Below, in pieces: positions 15,684-24,539 of a stretch of 64,000 nucleotides of DNA (position 1 is the first letter of the stretch; each line of letters begins with the position of its first letter). This stretch comes from Verrucomicrobiota bacterium. Its GTDB lineage: Bacteria > Verrucomicrobiota > Verrucomicrobiia > Opitutales > Opitutaceae. Under the pieces are notes generated by a model, which did no database searches, had not been told where the DNA came from, and saw only the letters and a program-made list of their open reading frames with translations. Where the stretch lies: assembly GCA_023428905.1 (NCBI GenBank), contig JAEYWP010000016.1, positions 186,001 through 250,000 on the forward strand. The letters run 5' to 3'. A program made the position numbers and the translations under genes.

Positions 15684-17693
15684 CTAGATCTCCTGAACGC
15701 CCAGTCCCGTCAGGTATTCAAACGTCTCGTTGTAGAAGCCCGGCGAACGGGTGGGATCTTCGCACGAGCCTGGAGGGACAAAGATAGCCATACCTTGGCG
15801 GGCGCGGGTGAGCAGGACCCGGTAGGCATTTTTCAGGTAGCGGCGCCGCTCGTGTTTGTTCACGCGCTGCCAACGTGAGCCCCGGAATTCGTGGTACTCC
15901 CAGCGATGACGTGCCAGGCGAAGGTCAGCGTCCCAACTCACGCAAGCCCAATCGAGCTCCAGTCCCTGGACCTGGAATTCCGTCGCGGCGTCTTCCAGGT
16001 ACATGCTCGACCGGGGATCATGCTCCGGATTCAGGAACCAGTGCACGGGATCCACGGTGTAACGGATGTCGATCGCATGCGGCTTCAGGCGGTGAGCCGC
16101 TGAGGAGGCCACCATTCCGATCCGTTCGTTGCCACGGGCTTTCGTCCGGACCCACCGCTTTGCCCTGTCCAGATCACGCGTCACCACGACGGGATAGCTC
16201 GCGTGGATGGCCTGCAACAGCTCCCGTGCCCGCTGTTCTTCGCATTCCAGCAGCGCGTGAACGAACGAGGAAACGCGCTCAGAACGAAACGAGCGCATGG
16301 ATACGGCCAAATGCAGTGCGGGCTCGTAAGTGAAATTCACGCTTCCCCGCAACAACTCCAGGGCTCGCGTGGCGGCGTATTCAGGTCCGAGGAGATCGCC
16401 AGGTGCATAGACCTGCCAGTGCGGAAAACGCGTGCGCACTGCGTCCAGCCACTCAGAAATACCCGCCTCACCACGATTGATCTCCTGACCGCCCCCGACC
16501 AAGCACACGACCACGGCCCAGTCGGGATGCCGGTCTAGATACGAGATCAGAAACTCCGGCTCAGAAGCATCGAAGTTGGGCTGCCCTTTTTTCTGGCGCA
16601 TGAACTGCGACGTCATCGCGCGATCCCAAGCGCGCTGGGCTTCGTCGAAGATCACCACATGATCGGCCGGCGCATTCCCGTCACGCAGCGCGGCGTCTCG
16701 AAAGTGGTGTACGTTTTGGATAAAGGCTTTGATCGGCTGTCCCACTTCAGCTTTGGTCTTGCGCTGTCGTCGGGAGCGGAGTCGTGCGACCTCGTCCCGG
16801 GTGAGAGCCTCCCGCAGCACTTTGACCAGTGGGCCATTTCCGGAGAGGTAGACCGCATGCGTAGGCGAATCCTTCGCGCGCCTGCGCGTCGCAAGATTGA
16901 GCCCGACCAGGGTCTTGCCCGCGCCCGGTACGCCTGTGACGAATACGATTGAACGGCCTCCGTTTGAGCACGTGCGCTCCACCACGCTTTCAACAAACCC
17001 CGTTGTTCGAGCCAGATGTTCTGCTCCGGCATCATTGCGGGTGATCGCATCCACGCCGTGGTTGGCGTAGAGCCGTTGAGCCGCCTGGATGATGGTGGGC
17101 GTGGGACAGTAGGACGACTGCGACCACGCGACTGGGTCAACCGTTGGACCACGGACCGTCGCGGCGATCAGCACCAGCAACTCGCGCAGCCCGGCAGCAT
17201 TCACGCGAACCGGCCGGTAGACGCCATCCTGGTCGCACGGACCTAGCTCGATGCGCTGGGAGGCTGCCTCTGTCGCGACCAGAACCGGCACGATGGCGGT
17301 ACCGTGGCTTGCGCGGTGAAAGTTTTTTAGGTCGAGAGCATAGTCCAACACCTGGCTTTCGTCGGAACGAAGAAAGTCCTTCGCACCCACCTTGAATTCC
17401 AGGACGATGATCGCCGCTCCGCAGACCACCGCAGCGTCGATGCGACTGCCGATTCGCGGCACCGTGAACTCGAAGAAAACGTGACCATTGATATCGGCCA
17501 GGCTGGCCTGAAGAAGCTCGATTTCGGTGTGCCATGCGTCGCGTTGGCTCGTCTCGATCGGATACTCGGAGTGCAGGGACAGGTGACCCAGGACCTCCGC
17601 AACGCTCACGCGCGCGAAAGCATCCACGGCTTCATGATAGAAGGCGCTGCTAGCTGGAGAAAGGGCCGTCACGTGTCCGGCCAGACTACGCAC
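15684..17693 (-). CDS. DUF2075-type ATPase/helicase with N-terminal PD-(D/E)xK-like nuclease motif
   Basis: A 669-residue protein starting at a GTG. Residues 80-105 carry a nuclease-like pattern: Asp86 in SRIDAAVV and Glu99-x-Lys101 in VLEFKVG. A superfamily 1-like ATPase core follows, with Walker A GVPGAGKT at 254-261 and Walker B VVIFDEAQ (Asp350-Glu351). The late motifs EFQVQGLELDWACVSWD and NAYRVLLTRARQGMAIFVPP match DUF2075 / Schlafen group 3-like helicases. Family members cluster in defence islands. It sits next to the Doc module, on the same strand with about 100 bases between. Likely action is on nucleic acid; the exact role is unknown. Confidence 0.85.
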   Translation of the reverse strand: MRSLAGHVTALSPASSAFYHEAVDAFARVSVAEVLGHLSLHSEYPIETSQRDAWHTEIELLQASLADINGHVFFEFTVPRIGSRIDAAVVCGAAIIVLEFKVGAKDFLRSDESQVLDYALDLKNFHRASHGTAIVPVLVATEAASQRIELGPCDQDGVYRPVRVNAAGLRELLVLIAATVRGPTVDPVAWSQSSYCPTPTIIQAAQRLYANHGVDAITRNDAGAEHLARTTGFVESVVERTCSNGGRSIVFVTGVPGAGKTLVGLNLATRRRAKDSPTHAVYLSGNGPLVKVLREALTRDEVARLRSRRQRKTKAEVGQPIKAFIQNVHHFRDAALRDGNAPADHVVIFDEAQRAWDRAMTSQFMRQKKGQPNFDASEPEFLISYLDRHPDWAVVVCLVGGGQEINRGEAGISEWLDAVRTRFPHWQVYAPGDLLGPEYAATRALELLRGSVNFTYEPALHLAVSMRSFRSERVSSFVHALLECEEQRARELLQAIHASYPVVVTRDLDRAKRWVRTKARGNERIGMVASSAAHRLKPHAIDIRYTVDPVHWFLNPEHDPRSSMYLEDAATEFQVQGLELDWACVSWDADLRLARHRWEYHEFRGSRWQRVNKHERRRYLKNAYRVLLTRARQGMAIFVPPGSCEDPTRSPGFYNETFEYLTGLGVQEI

Positions 17694-17962
17694 GCGGCCG
17701 CACCTGATTCAAGCGATGACCGTTGAGGGTGGAAGAACTGCATGCAGTGGTACGGTTGGGGTTTCCGCCGATTCACCTTCAGGTTTTTTGGTGCTGTTTT
17801 GTAGGCGGCACGACGCCTTCCTCGATGACCGCGCTGGTCTGTAGGCGTACCGCTCCCGTGGCGCCTCTGTGTTGCTTCAGGAACGACCGTTGAGGCGGAG
17901 GGAGAGGTACGGCCGGGCGCTGCAACAGCTGCGCGAAATCCGGGATGTAGGCGTGACACCCT

Positions 17963-20900
17963 ATGCGTATCCACGGCCTCCTTCTCAATGCGACCGCCCA
18001 GGAACAGAACACCGTCTTCAATCGTTACGTCGTCGAGCTCCGCTATCTGCTGCGGCGAGCGGACGCTCCGGACACCCTTCATGAGCAGGCCACCCGCTCT
18101 GTTCTGAAGGGGACCGACAATACGTTCTTCTTCGACTTGGGCGACGGCCGCCAGGTCTCGCTTGAGCAGGAACTCGGGCTGACGGTGTATTCGCCGGAGG
18201 GACTGCGCGTGGGCCGGGCGTCGGTGCCGGCCGTCGAGGCACTGCGAGGCACGGAACCCGTCAAGATTCGCATACGCCTGACCGAGAGACCGCCCCAGAC
18301 CCCACTTTCGCTCCGCGGAAAACTGGTTTGGAAAAACGCCAACAGGCACCCGGAGGACTTCGACGGCTACCTCGTCCTGGTCGGTTACGCTCTCTCCGCC
18401 ACCGACTCTGAAACCGGAGGTGCTCGTCCCGAAGAGCAGTCATACACGTTGCGACGGTCGGACGCATTCAGCTTTTCGCTGCCGGCCGCGGAAAAACTGG
18501 CGCGGCCGTCGATCACCCTGACGGTGCGCTATCCTTCCGGACAGCTGGCCCATCAGCGGTCTGTCACGACCGAGGCACTACGCGAGGAACAGGTCGTGGC
18601 GGTCGAGGCCCCGACGCCGGTGGTGGTGAAGGTCGACCCCCGCGCTGGCGAGGCAAAGGCGGAAAAACTGAAGGGCAAGGTGGTGGATGAAGCTGGGCGC
18701 CACCCGATCAAGAACAAGCAAGTCATGCTGTGGAGCACGCCGGGCGAGGGCGCCGCACGCCCGATCGTCGTCGCGACCACGGATGGTTATGGGAACTTCA
18801 CGGCGGAACGGCCCAAGGGACGTTACGCGCATGTGGTCGCGACCGTTGCCGGCACCTTGAACGCTGGCCTGGACCACGCGGTTCCCGTGGATCTGGAGGA
18901 CGGCGAGAGCGACGAACGCGGAGCGCGCCTGCCCAAGTTCGTGTTCATCGTTGTTGGGGTGGGGGACAGGTTCGGAGACGAAGAGGAGTGCGACTGCCAC
19001 GGCGGACCCAAAGCGCCCCGTCTCCCCGATCAGGAGGATTTGATCAACAATCCCTCTGCCTACTCGCAGGACATCGGGGGAAGCTGCGTCAACTTTACCA
19101 CACCCAACCGCACGCTGGAGGAATTCACCTTCACGATGGTCGTGCGAACGACCGATCCCCAGATCAAGGGTACAACGCTCTCTGACCTGGATAAGAAGAA
19201 GTCGCCGTACCCGCCGATCTACATCCCCCCGGAGTTCCTCAAGAATGAACCGCAACCGACCGCGCCGACGTTGAGCGATGCCGTCGCCGGGGTCGCAAGC
19301 GCGGTGACAGACGCGGCCGCCGGTCTGGTTTCAACCGCGATGATGTATCCGCCAACACCCTTCGTCACGGGTTTCATCAACGCCAACCCCGAGCAGTTTG
19401 CGGCGCAAATGTACCTGAAATCCCCGTGGCTCACGCTGGAGGGATACAAGAGCGTGGCCGGGCGTGGCGAACTTTCCGCCAGCAACTCGATTGATTGGGA
19501 TGGCACGCCCACCTTCTACCAGGCGGCTACCATCTCCCACGGACATGTTCTGTATTATAAACAGGTCTGGAAGGCGGACGGTTATTCGCTCGGCGACCTT
19601 CTTTACAGTCTGCCGCTCGCCCCGGGGCAGAAGAAGCAGATCGTGATCTTTGATTGGGACCGCACGGAGTACGGCCGGCGCGACGAAGACACGCACGAGG
19701 ACGAGGCGGTTAATGCGCACCTGTCGCACAACCGCGATATTCTCGACATCACCCAAGGCAGCGTTTCCGAGAGCATGCGCGGGGGCAGCCAGGCCAAAAC
19801 GTCGGGAAAGGCCGGGGGCATCGGCGGAGGTATCGGGGCCTTCATCGCTCCCGTCTTCATGGGTGTCGCGGGAGGCTACTCCTCCTCCAGCGGCAGTGCG
19901 TCTTCGTCGGCCTGGCAGGACTCCAGTCGCACGGTCTCCGCGAGCGGGCTGAACCAGTTGCGCGACACCATCCAGCAAGGCGCCTCCGCGGTCCGCAACC
20001 AGCGCAGCACGGTGGTGCAAACGGCGCGGCAAACGGAACGCTTCAAGGTCCAGACGGAGGTCGTGGCCAACTACAATCACTGCCACGCCCTGACGGTGCA
20101 GTATTTCGAAGTGCTCCGGCACTACGCGATCGAGCAGAAGCTCACGCACGTCCAGGAATGCCTGTTCATTCCCCTTCTCATGTCGGAGTTTGACGAACCC
20201 AAGGTGGTTCGCTGGAAGGATATCCTGCGCGCGGCATTGCGCGATCCAGGCACCCGAAGTCTGTTTCGTCTTTCGACAGGCGGGTACTCCGTGCGGACCA
20301 AGTCACTCTCTGAGGCGTTCGACGCGGTGGAACGACGCTTCAATGCCTATGCAGGTACCGACCTTCCTGCCACCACGTACGCAGCAGAAACGGTTCAAGA
20401 CCTTTCGGGAGACCTCTACCTGACGCTGTCGTTGAACCGCCCGCGGGACAGCAATGACGATGCGGCCGACAACCCGCTCGATCCCGCCGCTTGGGCACAC
20501 TACGCCTTCTTCACCGGTTGGACCTGGCACTACATCTACAACACCTACTTCGCCAAGCGCGCGCAACAGGAGCGCGATCGCATCTTCGAGGAGACGATCG
20601 CCCCAAAGATTGCGGAGGGTTTTGTGGATACGCTGCGATTTGTCGCCATCGACCACCAAGGTCAGCGCCACGACCTCCCGCTGGACGCGACGCTGATCTC
20701 ACGCTACCAGCGCGAGGCCAGTCTCTATGTATCCATCCGCCAGAAACCACAGGCGATCGGCCTGCGGCGCGACCAGATCGCCAAGCTGGTCATCTACACC
20801 AGCTACGACCTTTCCCAGAGCGCGAATTCCCGGGTGATCGTGCGCAGCGGCACGTTCCGCTACCGCACCGCTCACTTCGACGGCGTGCTGCTGCGCAACG

Positions 20901-23722
20901 ACGCGATCAATAACGACCTGAAGAGCGCCACCATCTCCTTTCCCGGTGGATCGGTCACCATCCCTTCCGATAACGTCGCGCTCCACACGCCGCTCAGCAC
21001 GGAAGAACTGCGGAATCCTCGCAAGGAGGACGAGGAACTCAGCCGGAAACTCCTGGCCCACCTGAACAGCCACATCGAATACTATCACAAGGCGATCTGG
21101 CAGCGGATGGACCCGGACCGACGCTACATGCTCCTCGACGGGTTCACCGCACCCCATTCCGGCGGACGCAGTGTGGCGTCAGTCGTGGAGAACCGGGTGA
21201 TCGGTGTGGCCGGTAACAGTTTGATCATGCCCGTCGCCCCCGGGTTTAAGCTGGATCCGACGTATCAGCCGGAGCAGGAGGTGGACGAGAACGGCCGACC
21301 GCGGTTCGACGAACAGGGCCGGCCCCTCTTCAAACCCGTTCAACTGCTCGACCATTACGAGCCGCTCACCCCGGTGCCCCCCTTCCGCGTCAGCGTGCCG
21401 ACGCGGGGGGTCTTTGCGGAAGCGGTGATGGGCGCGTGCAACTCCTGCGAACGCAAGGAGGAGGAGCGGTACTGGCGTTGGGAGGAGTCTCCGTTGCCGG
21501 ATCAGCCGACGCCCATTTCGCCGATCGGCACCACCCCGCCGCAACGCACGAACCCGGGGGAACTCACCCCGACGCCTTTCCCCACGCCGATCGTGAACAT
21601 CCAGAACGCACCGGGCGCTCCCGAGCCCGGCGCCACGCTGGCCGGTGCCCTCGGCCTGCTCGGGAAATCCGACCTTTTTCCGAACATCACGGGCCTCGAT
21701 CAAAACCAGAAGAACGCGCTCCAGGCGATGCTCTCCAACCAGGAGAGCGCCAAGCATTATGCGGACAAGGCGTCGGAGCTGGCGGTGCAAGCCAGTGCGA
21801 TCCGCAGTGGGGGTTCGACCATCGACAGTATCAAAAAATCGATGGCCGATGGCACGCTCTCCAAGGAGGCCGGGCAGAAGCTGATCGAGGACGCCTACCG
21901 CGCGCAGATCAGCGGAAAGACCCCCGCCGCGGCGCCGGAGGTCGCGTCGACCAAGGCGCTCGGAAACGCCGCGGTCGAGGCCGTGAAGAGTGGGCGCGAG
22001 GTGAAGGCAACCCAGTCGCTGCCCGACGGGACGTTCACCACCGTGGAGCAGAAAGGTGCGGCAGAAGTCACTTCACCCACAGAGACGGTGCTCGCCGAGG
22101 TGTCGGGGCTGATACCGACGCTCCGCCAGCCGAATGACCAGGCCTGCTGGGCCACCGTGGCCACGATGATGAAGAGCTGGAAAGACCGCCGCAAATCACC
22201 GTACCCGATCGAAGACGTCCTCAGCATGGCCGGCCCGACCTATCTGGAGCGTTTCCGGAGCGGCGAACCTCTGCCGCGTGAAGAGAAGGCAGGGTTTGTT
22301 GCCGCGCTTGGGATGGTCGCCGACGGGGGCAATTTCGCGAGCCACGAACTCGATTATTACGTCAACCTGGTGAATAAATACGGACCTGTCTGGGTCACCG
22401 TCGATGTGGGCGCAAAGGAGGCTGCGGCCCACGCCCGTGTCCTTTATGCGATCAAAGGCGACGGTTCGCCGGAGCGGACTTTGTTGTCCTTGATCGACCC
22501 GGCAACCGGAGGCCGCATTCACCAGAGCTTCCTGGACTTTGTGGAGGCCTATGAGGGCTTGGCGGACAAGACGTCCGCGGAGGAGGATCTGTTCGTCCAG
22601 CTCGTTCGTTTCAAAGACGTGGTGGGAGGAGGCGAGGGACTGGCGCTCGTTCCCACCGTATCCGCGACGATGGTACCCGCACTCTACACGGATCCGCTGG
22701 TGGCGAGCGCGAAGCTGCAGGCCGCCCTCGACACCGTCGTCGCCGACCTGAGGGCGAGCCAGCCGGCGAAGGCCGGCAAGATCGACAAGCTCGCGCTCAC
22801 CCTGGTCGAGCTCAAGTCGGGCGACGCCACCCAGGCTGTCGCGGGGGTAAACCAGCAGCTCACGCATTATTCGGCGAGCATGGTCAAGGTCGCTGCGGTG
22901 TATGCCGCTTTCGAGCTTCGCGCCGCCGCACGACGGGTGGAGGCGGAGTTGCAGCCGTCGACCGGGGCCGAGTTCTTCAGCGCGGTTCGTGAGGCGATCA
23001 ATGCCGACATCCGCCTGAAGGTGCCGCTCCTGATCGCGAACGCGTCCAGCATCACGGACAAACATCTTCTGCCCGCGTACGAGACAGTGCTCGATTTCGA
23101 TGCGACGGAGACCTTCACCAAACGCGTGCGGTTCAAGCCGGCCTATGAGGCCCGCCTCCGCAGTATCTTCGAGAACCAAAACCAGAACGATGGGGCCCAT
23201 GCGTGTATCCACGGCGTGGGCTACGGTTTCCTCAACGCAGCCTTGCAGGGCGGAGGTTTCTTCTCGGACCGAGCGGCGCCGGACGGCGTGTGGTTGTGCG
23301 GGGACTACAAGCGGGATTGGCCTTATGTCACCATTCCCTCGGAGAACGACGGCGCTGTCGCACAGGCCGCGTCCACCTACCAGTTCGCGAAACTCATCAC
23401 CTTGCTGGCTCTCGGACGTTTGTTCGACGGTCCAGCCGCCTGCAGTGAGATGATGGACCTTTTCGCGCGGGGAGCGCCTTGGTTCAACCTGCATGGGATC
23501 TGGCCTGCGAACGGGGACTTCGTGCCCACACACGCCAAGGTGGGTGAAGGGCCCTTGAAGGCGGGTGGGCTGGTTCTATCCGACTGCGTGATCTTCAATG
23601 ACAACGCCCACAACGCGCGCTTCGCGCTGGTCTGGCAGAACCTGCAAGGAGCGCCCGACAAGAACAACCTGATGATCCCGGCGACGCTCGTGAAGAATAC
23701 CCTCGCAGCATACTTCGCCTGA
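17963..23722 (+). CDS. Giant multidomain protein with papain-like protease and serine-hydrolase-like (SxxK) regions
   Basis: 1,919 residues without a visible signal peptide. Order: N-terminal beta-rich part (1-230); carboxypeptidase-regulatory-like beta-sandwich (about 233-310, KGKVVDEAGRHPIKNK); an ECDCHGG Cys motif near 342; a large unknown domain (about 480-1130) with LPLAPGQKKQIVIFDWDRTE and a Gly/Ser-rich stretch at 619-650; a Pro-rich linker (about 1180-1230). A papain-like cysteine protease region follows, with Cys1395 in NDQACWATVATMM, His1490 in AAAHARVL and Asp1512 in LIDPATGG. Last comes a beta-lactamase-like region with Ser1639-x-x-Lys1642 in HYSASMVKV and a possible KAG triad element at 1866. 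The protease layout recalls the C70/C39-like peptidases. Both hydrolase calls rest on motifs. It has no operon partner; a REP copy follows the stop. Confidence 0.8.
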   Translation: MRIHGLLLNATAQEQNTVFNRYVVELRYLLRRADAPDTLHEQATRSVLKGTDNTFFFDLGDGRQVSLEQELGLTVYSPEGLRVGRASVPAVEALRGTEPVKIRIRLTERPPQTPLSLRGKLVWKNANRHPEDFDGYLVLVGYALSATDSETGGARPEEQSYTLRRSDAFSFSLPAAEKLARPSITLTVRYPSGQLAHQRSVTTEALREEQVVAVEAPTPVVVKVDPRAGEAKAEKLKGKVVDEAGRHPIKNKQVMLWSTPGEGAARPIVVATTDGYGNFTAERPKGRYAHVVATVAGTLNAGLDHAVPVDLEDGESDERGARLPKFVFIVVGVGDRFGDEEECDCHGGPKAPRLPDQEDLINNPSAYSQDIGGSCVNFTTPNRTLEEFTFTMVVRTTDPQIKGTTLSDLDKKKSPYPPIYIPPEFLKNEPQPTAPTLSDAVAGVASAVTDAAAGLVSTAMMYPPTPFVTGFINANPEQFAAQMYLKSPWLTLEGYKSVAGRGELSASNSIDWDGTPTFYQAATISHGHVLYYKQVWKADGYSLGDLLYSLPLAPGQKKQIVIFDWDRTEYGRRDEDTHEDEAVNAHLSHNRDILDITQGSVSESMRGGSQAKTSGKAGGIGGGIGAFIAPVFMGVAGGYSSSSGSASSSAWQDSSRTVSASGLNQLRDTIQQGASAVRNQRSTVVQTARQTERFKVQTEVVANYNHCHALTVQYFEVLRHYAIEQKLTHVQECLFIPLLMSEFDEPKVVRWKDILRAALRDPGTRSLFRLSTGGYSVRTKSLSEAFDAVERRFNAYAGTDLPATTYAAETVQDLSGDLYLTLSLNRPRDSNDDAADNPLDPAAWAHYAFFTGWTWHYIYNTYFAKRAQQERDRIFEETIAPKIAEGFVDTLRFVAIDHQGQRHDLPLDATLISRYQREASLYVSIRQKPQAIGLRRDQIAKLVIYTSYDLSQSANSRVIVRSGTFRYRTAHFDGVLLRNDAINNDLKSATISFPGGSVTIPSDNVALHTPLSTEELRNPRKEDEELSRKLLAHLNSHIEYYHKAIWQRMDPDRRYMLLDGFTAPHSGGRSVASVVENRVIGVAGNSLIMPVAPGFKLDPTYQPEQEVDENGRPRFDEQGRPLFKPVQLLDHYEPLTPVPPFRVSVPTRGVFAEAVMGACNSCERKEEERYWRWEESPLPDQPTPISPIGTTPPQRTNPGELTPTPFPTPIVNIQNAPGAPEPGATLAGALGLLGKSDLFPNITGLDQNQKNALQAMLSNQESAKHYADKASELAVQASAIRSGGSTIDSIKKSMADGTLSKEAGQKLIEDAYRAQISGKTPAAAPEVASTKALGNAAVEAVKSGREVKATQSLPDGTFTTVEQKGAAEVTSPTETVLAEVSGLIPTLRQPNDQACWATVATMMKSWKDRRKSPYPIEDVLSMAGPTYLERFRSGEPLPREEKAGFVAALGMVADGGNFASHELDYYVNLVNKYGPVWVTVDVGAKEAAAHARVLYAIKGDGSPERTLLSLIDPATGGRIHQSFLDFVEAYEGLADKTSAEEDLFVQLVRFKDVVGGGEGLALVPTVSATMVPALYTDPLVASAKLQAALDTVVADLRASQPAKAGKIDKLALTLVELKSGDATQAVAGVNQQLTHYSASMVKVAAVYAAFELRAAARRVEAELQPSTGAEFFSAVREAINADIRLKVPLLIANASSITDKHLLPAYETVLDFDATETFTKRVRFKPAYEARLRSIFENQNQNDGAHACIHGVGYGFLNAALQGGGFFSDRAAPDGVWLCGDYKRDWPYVTIPSENDGAVAQAASTYQFAKLITLLALGRLFDGPAACSEMMDLFARGAPWFNLHGIWPANGDFVPTHAKVGEGPLKAGGLVLSDCVIFNDNAHNARFALVWQNLQGAPDKNNLMIPATLVKNTLAAYFA

Positions 23723-23798
23723 CGGGTGGCAGCGGCATCGGCGCGTGCCACTGGGGCAGTCAGCCTTTGGCTTTCTGAGATCCCGGCCGGAGTGCTGC

Positions 23799-23826
23799 TT
23801 TGTTGGGAGTTGGGACGTGACCCCTT
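23799..23826 (-). repeat. REP-like sequence, copy d
   Basis: On the minus strand AAGGGGTCACGTC then CCAACTCCCAACAAA, the best match to the family consensus. It lies 77 bases after the giant gene. Confidence 0.75.
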
Positions 23827-23923
23827 GCTAACAGCAACGCCACTGGCCGACGCGACGCAGGTGACTTTTCGAATTGCGCCCCGCTCTCGGTTGCAGGTCC
23901 AGCACGGCGAGTTAGGCTGACGC

Positions 23924-24274
23924 ATGTCGAACACGCACAAGGAGATTTTGACCAAGGCAAACGAGGCAATCGCGCAACGTGACTTCGACGGTTTCCTGGT
24001 CCATTGCACCGACGACACCGTCTGGAATTTTGTGGGCGAGCGGACGCTCAGGGGAAAGGACGCGGTGAGGCGGTGGATGGCGGAAACGTACAAAGAACCG
24101 CCCAGGTTCAGTGTTCGGGAGATGATCGCGGAAGGGGAGTACCTTGCAGTGCTCGGGGAGATCACACTCCAAGACGAAAACGCCAGGGAGAGGACGTCTT
24201 CTTACTGTGACGTCTGGCGCTTCGAAAACGGCCGTTTGGCCGAACTCAACGCGTTTGTCATCGCGCCACACTAG
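23924..24274 (+). CDS. SnoaL-like / NTF2-fold protein
   Basis: A 116-residue single-domain protein. The pattern (I)LTKANEAIAQRDFDGFLVHC then TVWNFVGERTLRGKDAVRRW and the closing CDVWRFENGRLAELNAFV is the SnoaL-like polyketide cyclase/ketosteroid-isomerase fold. These small cone-shaped domains bind hydrophobic ligands or act as isomerases; without the catalytic context no substrate can be assigned. It stands alone, on the same strand as the giant gene. Confidence 0.82.
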   Translation: MSNTHKEILTKANEAIAQRDFDGFLVHCTDDTVWNFVGERTLRGKDAVRRWMAETYKEPPRFSVREMIAEGEYLAVLGEITLQDENARERTSSYCDVWRFENGRLAELNAFVIAPH

Positions 24275-24310
24275 GAGAGGCCAGCCGGGCGTATCTGAGT
24301 TCGACACGCG

Positions 24311-24421
24311 TCCTGAAACCTGCGGAAACCACCCCCCTCACCGCGCTCAAGGTCGCCGAGCTGCTCCAGGAGGCGGAACTGCCGCCCGGCGTGGGTAGAC
24401 CCGGCGATGCGGTGCTGTGAA
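24311..24421 (+). pseudogene. Aldehyde dehydrogenase fragment (remnant)
   Basis: One frame reads VLKPAETTPLTALKVAELL then QEAELPPGVGRPGDAVL and stops. This matches the conserved NAD-binding segment of aldehyde dehydrogenases (VLKPAE.TPLTAL..AEL..EAGLPPGV). Sequence on both sides is unrelated, so only about 36 codons of the gene remain. It suggests a past insertion or deletion here. Confidence 0.6.
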
Positions 24422-24539
24422 GCTGTCGTAATGTTGCGTTCGTTTTAAATAAGGCTGGTGCCGAAGTGCGGCATAGGGTAATCCTCCTACTGCGGCACGG
24501 GGGAAGTGGTCGCGGTGGGAACCCGGCGGCGTTTGTCAC

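Noticed and set aside
22196..23533. 445-residue open frame on the minus strand
   Set aside because: Antisense to the giant gene, His/Arg/Gly-rich and without motifs.
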